A DNA stretch of 21,268 nt from an uncultured Oscillospiraceae bacterium (GTDB lineage Bacteria; Bacillota; Clostridia; Oscillospirales; Acutalibacteraceae), in contig CAJKBW010000052.1 in NCBI GenBank assembly GCA_905198295.1, positions 1 through 21,268 of the forward strand, written 5' to 3'. How positions within the stretch are numbered: position 1 is the stretch's first letter; every line of letters begins with the position of its first letter. The position numbers and the translations under genes were made by a program. A model generated the notes under the pieces. The model worked only from the letters and a program-made list of their open reading frames with translations, did no database searches and was not told the origin of the DNA. Of the stretch, positions 19,301 to 21,268 are shown piece after piece.

Positions 19301-19820
19301 TCCGCTGCTCGGCCGAAACACTGTCGATCGGCAGCACAATCCGATTGACCTCCCCCGGCACCACCTTCTGCAGCGCCGCGTTCACCACGTCCTGCGGGAT
19401 CCATTGTGTGTTATCTCCGTTTGGAGTCAGCAAGGACATCTTGATCTGATTTTTGTATGCATCCCAAGCCCCGTTATCCTCCACCCACAGGTTGAAGGCC
19501 AGCACATTGCAGCCGGACAGATCCACTGCCGGCAAGTTAGCCGCCAGGCGTTCCACATTCACCCCGCAGCGCACATCACCGGTTTCGGTCCGGCTGGGGT
19601 TCAGCTCCCGATCCAGATGGGTGGCGTGATAATCCCCATTGTTTTGCAGTCCGGGATGCACAATCGGCCACTCACTGCCGTCCAGCTTGGCAAAACTCAC
19701 CAATTTTTCCCCCGTCTCAGGGTTCGCCTCTGCCAGAATCAGATTGCCCAGCAGCATGACCGAAAAACACACCACGGCAAGCAGAAACGAAGTGGCACGG
19801 ACTCCATAACTTTTGCGCAT
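13338..19820 (-). CDS. Giant membrane-anchored surface protein with nine tandem beta-sandwich-like modules
   Basis: 2160 residues from the ATG at 19820, chosen because GGAGG sits 8 bases upstream; the ATG at 19835 has no such site. Signal peptide about 1-31 (FLLAVVCFSVMLLGNLILAE). Nine tandem modules start at residues 43, 207, 381, 545, 715, 889, 1071, 1253 and 1435, each opening with AKLDGSEWPIVHPGL or a close variant, then YHATHxDR, an NGDV or TGDV turn, NVLTFxLxVEDNGAW, IPQxDVNAALAxVVPG and SDKNLHLxI. Two diverged modules follow at about 1616-1780 and 1793-1965, then a beta-rich domain ending LATYILSKNKLPDE (about 2095), a Pro/Thr/Glu spacer, a membrane helix (about 2124-2149) and a basic tail RRRNRKNKSAE. 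There is no LPxTG motif. I do not recognise the module family; the pattern fits a galactose-binding-like or carbohydrate-binding jelly roll. As first gene of the operon and the largest, it probably displays many weak binding sites for the target glycan. Confidence 0.9.
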   Translation of the reverse strand: MRKSYGVRATSFLLAVVCFSVMLLGNLILAEANPETGEKLVSFAKLDGSEWPIVHPGLQNNGDYHATHLDRELNPSRTETGDVRCGVNVERLAANLPAVDLSGCNVLAFNLWVEDNGAWDAYKNQIKMSLLTPNGDNTQWIPQDVVNAALQKVVPGEVNRIVLPIDSVSAEQRKSAGGFKLELLEFSADKNLHIRIDDMWGEYQIQIAKLDGSEWPVVHPGLSTDGDYHATHFDRQINFTENGDVKSSADVKRTTVQSPGTLAPVDLRECNVLTFDFWVEDNGAWEAYRDKLALSLLCPDSGEGEILTFAQETVNAALADAVPGKTVRITVPLDGVAADWLAKVGGIRLAVTEKASVLNLHVKIADIRGQYQKRVVRYQEFAKLDGSEWPIVHPGLQNNGDYHATHLDRELNPSRAETGDVRYRVNVERLAAGLPAVDLSGCNVLAFNLWVEDNGAWNAYKNQITMYLMTPNGDNAQQIPQGVVNAALANVVPGEVNRIVLPIDSVSAEQRQNAGGFKLELLEFSTDKNLHIRIDDMRGEYQVEIAKLDGSEFPIVHPGVANDADYHATHLDRVLNPSRTETGDVLYRAAVQRTEAGLPAVDLSACNALTFDLWVEDNDAWKIYQNKIKLYLLCPDFTEPQQIPQDVVNAALAEVVPGSVNRIEIPISSIPSSKREQTGGIYLELLEFSADKNLHIRIEDVRGAFRPVQVGGTMFAKLDGSEWPIVHPGLSTDGDYHATHFDRYLNPNENGDVRSEVVVSRGAAGLAAVDFSGENVLAFTLWAEDNGAWADYKEHITIELNTDAGKILIPQEDIHAALAEVVPGEKSRVAIRLAGLYKEQLAGVREISFKVDQAVSDKNLHLRVFSIAGENDSAYPEVPSEPQTGPTVIAKLDGSEFPIVHPGMSTDGSYHATHFDRHLNSVENGDVKSHVIISRTAVESPGPLGSVDISDRNVLTFSLLVEDNGAWSDYREHIAIQLISSSGTAVTIPQTDINAALAGVVPGTESKVVISLAGLYKTQLTDIAEMKFDVSGAASGQNLHLNVKQIQGETDPDYPAVPDDPTPPEPEGTIIAKLDGSEWPIVHPGLSSDGDYHATHLDRFLNAVENGDVRSYVTINRAAVESPGPLSPANISDRNVLTFYLTVEDNGAWADYREHIAIQLVSSNGTAVTIPQADVNAALAGVVPGTKSRVILPLAGLYKAQLADIAEVKLDVSGAASDKDLHITMALLQGESLADYPAVPELPPLPDPEGTVIAELDGTEWPIVHPGLNTEGDYHATHFDRHLNAAENGDVKSYATISRTAVQSPGTLAPLDISAHNVLTFYLTVGDNGAWTDYRDHVEIRLNNNGTTVAIPRADVNAALTDVVPGTEIKITIPLKGLYKEQLNAIAEIWVGVTDASSEKNLHLKIRRVQAETDENYPAVPEQPGEPTAPDLVEFAKLDGSEYPIVHPGLVGEFNDPSYEMTHFDRRLNFTENGDVRNTALVSRKAAGLPAVDMSGCNVLTFYLLVEDNGAWADYKDALGMSLIDDKDVSYPLSQADIADALADVVPGVETKITISLSELYVSQLASVAQWRLTLGKGASDKNLHLTIRMMQGEYNSGYPELEESLPPRDPYVIVDEEHNENAWPASVSNATVKFGRKSYAASTLVVDGGFNEGWLIRMGYWGNPLTSPLNISTLTADGTTGAVRFWLYAENAEAVRYAAGHNASSFVRIGSSDNLDTDSINWTGWATQIQKDGWNEIVLPFAYGSKSGNPDFANITSFTIKFCEGQDLPVTSVYLDNIRVSSDSTFAYEVDDRPTISGAKMFQPFEEMWGVKEQSPFIAFGLDTTQKTQGDSSLKFAFNNGSYNFLYRPIESVDASGYNCLEFDLYLPKLDYYDFCENSLELTSSGTWDQQEMAWSFSDLKLEQGWNHIALSFDRSQRTLDWKGEPDIDLTNINFMRIYSTEASVYVGTELTFYIDNMCFTKNGLPAETKEITIENGTGFDVSLTAKPGIIPDYGTLRVTSPALGALPENVRGLFADDSGLVILDIDFLKDSIAYSFSDVVTVHLKKNDKIQLGEEFYLYRLDVNGALRRVSFTQSNAKGEIIWEEPNWLATYILSKNKLPDEVLTPGDEETPTDKTPAENRLPLILGLSAAGLVVLAGGVTATVLLLRRRNRKNKSAE
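13930..14975 (-). repeat. Two diverged C-terminal copies of the same module fold
   Basis: After unit 9 two further modules lack the AKLDGS head but keep the strand order of the repeats. The second (about 14445-13930) has VDASGYNCLEFDLYL, then SLELTSSGTWD, then GWNHIALSFDR and finally ELTFYIDNM, matching VDLSGCNVLAFNLWV, then IKMSLLTPNGD, VNRIVLPIDSV and NLHIRIDDM of the tandem units. The first (about 14975-14475) has GAVRFWLYAEN, GWNEIVLPFAY and SVYLDNIRV in the same order. This suggests eleven related domains in total. The alignment is by eye only. Confidence 0.6.
14996..19694 (-). repeat. Nine tandem coding repeats of 492-546 bp
   Basis: Each unit begins at the codon before AKLDG. Unit starts on the minus strand are 19694, 19202, 18680, 18188, 17678, 17156, 16610, 16064 and 15518, giving periods of 492, 522, 492, 510, 522, 546, 546 and 546 bp, all multiples of three. 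The unit head is easy to find on the plus strand as the near-invariant string GTCCAGCTT(G)GC. Units 1 and 3 are almost identical over long stretches even at DNA level. Units 6, 7 and 8 share the same length and end in Pro-rich linkers such as YPAVPDDPTPPEPEG. Unit 9 is the most diverged at its head (YEMTHFDR instead of YHATHFDR). Confidence 0.95.
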
Positions 19821-19840
19821 AAGGTCATCCTCCATCTGTT

Positions 19841-19868
19841 ATTATAGTGGTAAACTGCATATTGGCAC
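19841..19868 (-). promoter_or_regulatory. Candidate proximal promoter of the glycan operon
   Basis: On the minus strand a perfect TATAAT (19846-19841) is preceded after 16 bases by GTGCCA (19868-19863), a 4/6 match to the -35 consensus. A start about 7 bases downstream would fall just before the GGAGG (19833-19829), giving a leader of only about 15 bases. Possible but tight. Confidence 0.4.
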
Positions 19869-20080
19869 CGCAGCGGATATGCTTCTCTTCATGTTAAAAA
19901 CAGGAATGCCACATTTTGTCAACCTCGGTTGTGCATTATACGGCTCATCTCATCGGCCAAATTCGACACGGCAAATGGTTAACTCCTATAATTTTCATCT
20001 CTTTAAAAGCCTTTGCAAAACCGTGCACCTCTGTTTTGCCCTATGTCCAGAGAATGCGGTCAATATAATTGTGTAATTTG

Positions 20081-20109
20081 ATTATATCTTCTTCTTTTTT
20101 GTCTGTACA
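20081..20109 (-). promoter_or_regulatory. Candidate distal promoter of the glycan operon
   Basis: On the minus strand TATAAT (20086-20081) is preceded by an ideal 17-base spacer and TGTACA (20109-20104), 4/6 to the sigma-A -35 box. Transcription from about 20074 would give a leader of roughly 250 bases before the giant surface protein, room for regulatory structure or operators. No repressor site is recognised. Confidence 0.45.
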
Positions 20110-20130
20110 TAGCCAAATGTCTGCTAAATA

Positions 20131-20139
20131 TGTTATAAT
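20131..20139 (+). promoter_or_regulatory. Extended -10 promoter on the plus strand
   Basis: TGTTATAAT is a perfect extended -10 element (TGn followed by TATAAT). No good -35 box lies 16-18 bases upstream, which extended -10 promoters can do without. It points away from the operon into the non-coding stretch, and no plus-strand gene of normal size lies downstream. Confidence 0.4.
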
Positions 20140-20145
20140 GTCAAC

Positions 20146-20423
20146 TGTTCCCGACCAAAGCAATGATTTTCAGTGCCGGATCGGCGGGCAGGCGCAAATA
20201 AAAAGAAAGCTGGAATAAAAAACGTCTTTCTCCCGGAGGAACTCAACGGAACTATATATGGGGGAATCCTGATGGCAGGCACTTTTTGCGTCTTTGGCGT
20301 CATGCGCAATGTACTGCCAAATATACAAGGGCTTTTTGACAGCATCCGCGCCCCCCCGATCGGTGTATAGCCCGCCCCAGCAAGACAGCGGCAAAAACGC
20401 GTCCGCCGGAAAGGCGCTTTTTT
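20146..20423 (+). ncRNA. Candidate structured non-coding RNA of about 280 nt
   Basis: Between the extended -10 element and an intrinsic terminator, nested complementary segments suggest a long rod: TGCCG 20174-20178 with CGGCA 20389-20393; GGCGGGC 20183-20189 with GCCCGCC 20370-20376; GGCGC 20191-20195 with GCGCC 20348-20352. Inside lie AGAAAG 20204-20209 with CTTTCT 20226-20231 and TTTGGC 20293-20298 with GCCAAA 20316-20321. A rod with a central open region recalls 6S RNA, but I cannot match a conserved 6S, SRP or tmRNA sequence. A short-peptide message is the alternative: a 32-codon ORF at 20272-20370 has GGGGGA six bases before its ATG. Hand folding only. Confidence 0.28.
20393..20423 (+). 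terminator. Intrinsic terminator, possibly bidirectional
   Basis: CGCC (20404-20407) and GGCG (20413-20416) close a GGAAA loop, followed by C and six T (20418-20423). A longer pairing is also possible: five A and GCG upstream with CGC and the T-run, plus CC/GG inside. On the minus strand the same structure is followed by TTTTT, so it could also stop readthrough from the metallophosphoesterase gene. Confidence 0.55.
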
Positions 20424-20444
20424 ACAACTCTGAACCCCAGGAAA

Positions 20445-20474
20445 GCCGCCCTGCCCGGTCGGAAGCAGGGCGGC
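20445..20474 (-). terminator. GC-rich hairpin after the metallophosphoesterase gene
   Basis: A perfect 10-bp inverted repeat, GCCGCCCTGC (20445-20454) and GCAGGGCGGC (20465-20474), around a 10-base loop, 23 bases after the TAG stop of the upstream minus-strand gene. On the minus strand it is followed by TTTCCT, a weak T-tract, so it may be a poor terminator backed by the hairpin 20 bases further on. Confidence 0.6.
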
Positions 20475-20497
20475 GATAACACCCCCGCAAATTTGGT

Positions 20498-21268
20498 CTA
20501 TTCAGGCTTTACAGACGCCTTTTTCGTTTTGCACAGGATATAAATTCCCATTCCAAAAAACATGGCCGCCGCTGCGACAATCAGGGGAAGGACGCCGGAA
20601 GCGCCGGTAGTGGGAGAAGAGACGTCCGAAGAGGATCCCGGTTTTTCCGGCTCCACAGGGGGCTCGGAGCCATATTGTACCAGATACTGCGCCGAAGCCA
20701 GCCACTGCTCCTTACCAAAATCTCGGCCAAGAACCAGAACCTTATCCTCGTACACCTTAACATAGTACCCCTGTGCGCCCTCAATGCAGGCCTGTGCGTC
20801 GCTCCACAGGTAGGCCACAGAGGCTGTATTAAAAATCGTCGGCAGCTTATCGTCCCGCTCCTTCATATTGGCTGCGGACTCCATTTGCCAATGGCTGTGG
20901 CCGCTAAACAGGATCACCTCAGGATAGTCCTTAAGGATCGCGGCAAATTTCTCTGCCTGCGCAATGCCGTGCCATCCTTGATACTCGCAGGTGCCCGCCA
21001 CGGTATTAACTAGGCCCTGATGCAGGAATACATAAATCGGGCGATTTTTCTCCCGCTTTTCCGCCAGCTTTTCCCTGAACCAGTTCAGTTGATTGTCCGA
21101 CAGATAGGCATGCAGCTTGTTTCCCTCCTTTTCACTGCCCAGGAAAATAAAATGGGCACCGCCTATCCACTCGTCAAAATAGACCGTATCAGAATCCGGA
21201 TTCGTATATTTCAGGAAGGTTTCCAGCTTCAGCTTGTCATTGCCCGGCCCAAAAAAGTCATGATTGCC
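20498..21268 (-). CDS. Surface-anchored calcineurin-like metallophosphoesterase (partial, 5' end outside window)
   Basis: The frame is open from the right edge to TAG at 20498, giving 256 visible residues; the N-terminal part is missing. The visible portion begins exactly at GNHD, the metal-binding motif of calcineurin-like phosphoesterases. Further ligands are the His of FLHQ (about residue 83) and GHSHW (about 123-127). The missing part should hold the DxH and GDxxD motifs. After the catalytic domain comes a Pro/Glu/Ser linker (about 202-219), then PTTGA, a hydrophobic helix (about 225-246) and a basic tail CKTKKASVK. This resembles a cell-wall sorting signal with a variant motif, or simply a membrane anchor. 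It therefore works outside the cell, probably on a phosphate ester or nucleotide; the substrate is unknown. Hairpins separate it from the operon downstream, so shared regulation is not implied. Confidence 0.9.
   Translation of the reverse strand, partial: GNHDFFGPGNDKLKLETFLKYTNPDSDTVYFDEWIGGAHFIFLGSEKEGNKLHAYLSDNQLNWFREKLAEKREKNRPIYVFLHQGLVNTVAGTCEYQGWHGIAQAEKFAAILKDYPEVILFSGHSHWQMESAANMKERDDKLPTIFNTASVAYLWSDAQACIEGAQGYYVKVYEDKVLVLGRDFGKEQWLASAQYLVQYGSEPPVEPEKPGSSSDVSSPTTGASGVLPLIVAAAAMFFGMGIYILCKTKKASVKPE

Larger units (their letters stand above)
19821..20497. other. 677-bp intergenic region upstream of the operon
   Basis: This is the only long non-coding stretch in the window. About 19850-20150 is clearly more AT-rich than the flanking genes, as expected of a promoter region. 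It holds candidate promoters on both strands, a candidate structured RNA with terminator on the plus strand, and a strong GC-rich hairpin after the metallophosphoesterase gene. The short ORFs here (up to 74 codons on either strand) have no convincing protein character. Confidence 0.7.

Noticed and set aside
15005..19694. CRISPR-like or non-coding direct repeats
   Set aside because: The periodic DNA similarity has a 492-546 bp period, keeps the reading frame and encodes conserved protein motifs.
20170..20394. Small ORFs of 60-74 codons on both strands in the intergenic region
   Set aside because: They have no good ribosome binding site at their starts (apart from the internal 32-codon one noted under the RNA candidate), and their composition looks random.
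20445..20474. Segment CGGTCGGAAGCAGGG resembling the GGAAGCAG part of SRP RNA
   Set aside because: It is the loop and one arm of a perfect 10-bp terminator-like hairpin. The flanking SRP helix sequences are absent.

Overview
The window looks like part of a chromosome from a moderately GC-rich Gram-positive anaerobe of the Clostridia (an Oscillospirales or Ruminococcaceae-like gut bacterium is my best guess). The evidence is lipobox signal peptides, strong GGAGG ribosome binding sites, membrane-anchored surface proteins with a basic C-terminal tail, several TTG and GTG starts, and a two-permease sugar ABC transporter with no ATPase gene beside it. The taxonomic call is inference; there is no rRNA or marker gene in the window.

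Almost everything is on the minus strand and reads as one long operon running from about 19.8 kb down past position 1. In transcription order it contains: a 2160-residue secreted, membrane-anchored protein built of nine tandem ~164-182-residue modules plus two diverged modules (19820-13338); a sugar-binding lipoprotein (13313-11925); a 1023-residue lipoprotein with two parallel beta-helix domains (11751-8680); its 836-residue paralogue without a signal peptide (8644-6134); an unusually long 950-residue solute-binding protein with a large N-terminal extension (6017-3144); the two ABC permeases (3143-2241 and 2239-1376); and a secreted NHL-propeller/TPR protein with a TTG start that runs off the left edge (1329-<1). 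Most gaps are 1-50 bp; the larger ones are 173 bp (before the beta-helix lipoprotein, with hairpins) and about 116 bp (before the long binding protein).

Taken together this is a Gram-positive glycan-capture locus. A giant multivalent surface protein probably binds a polysaccharide, two related double-beta-helix proteins are the candidate degrading enzymes, one outside the membrane and one possibly inside, and one permease pair with two different binding proteins imports oligosaccharides. No conventional glycoside hydrolase, regulator or ABC ATPase is visible.

Upstream of the operon is a 677-bp, partly AT-rich intergenic region (19821-20497). It holds candidate minus-strand promoters for the operon, an extended -10 promoter on the plus strand, a candidate structured RNA with a terminator, and a GC-rich hairpin. 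At the right edge is the 3' part of a metallophosphoesterase gene with a C-terminal membrane anchor, also on the minus strand.
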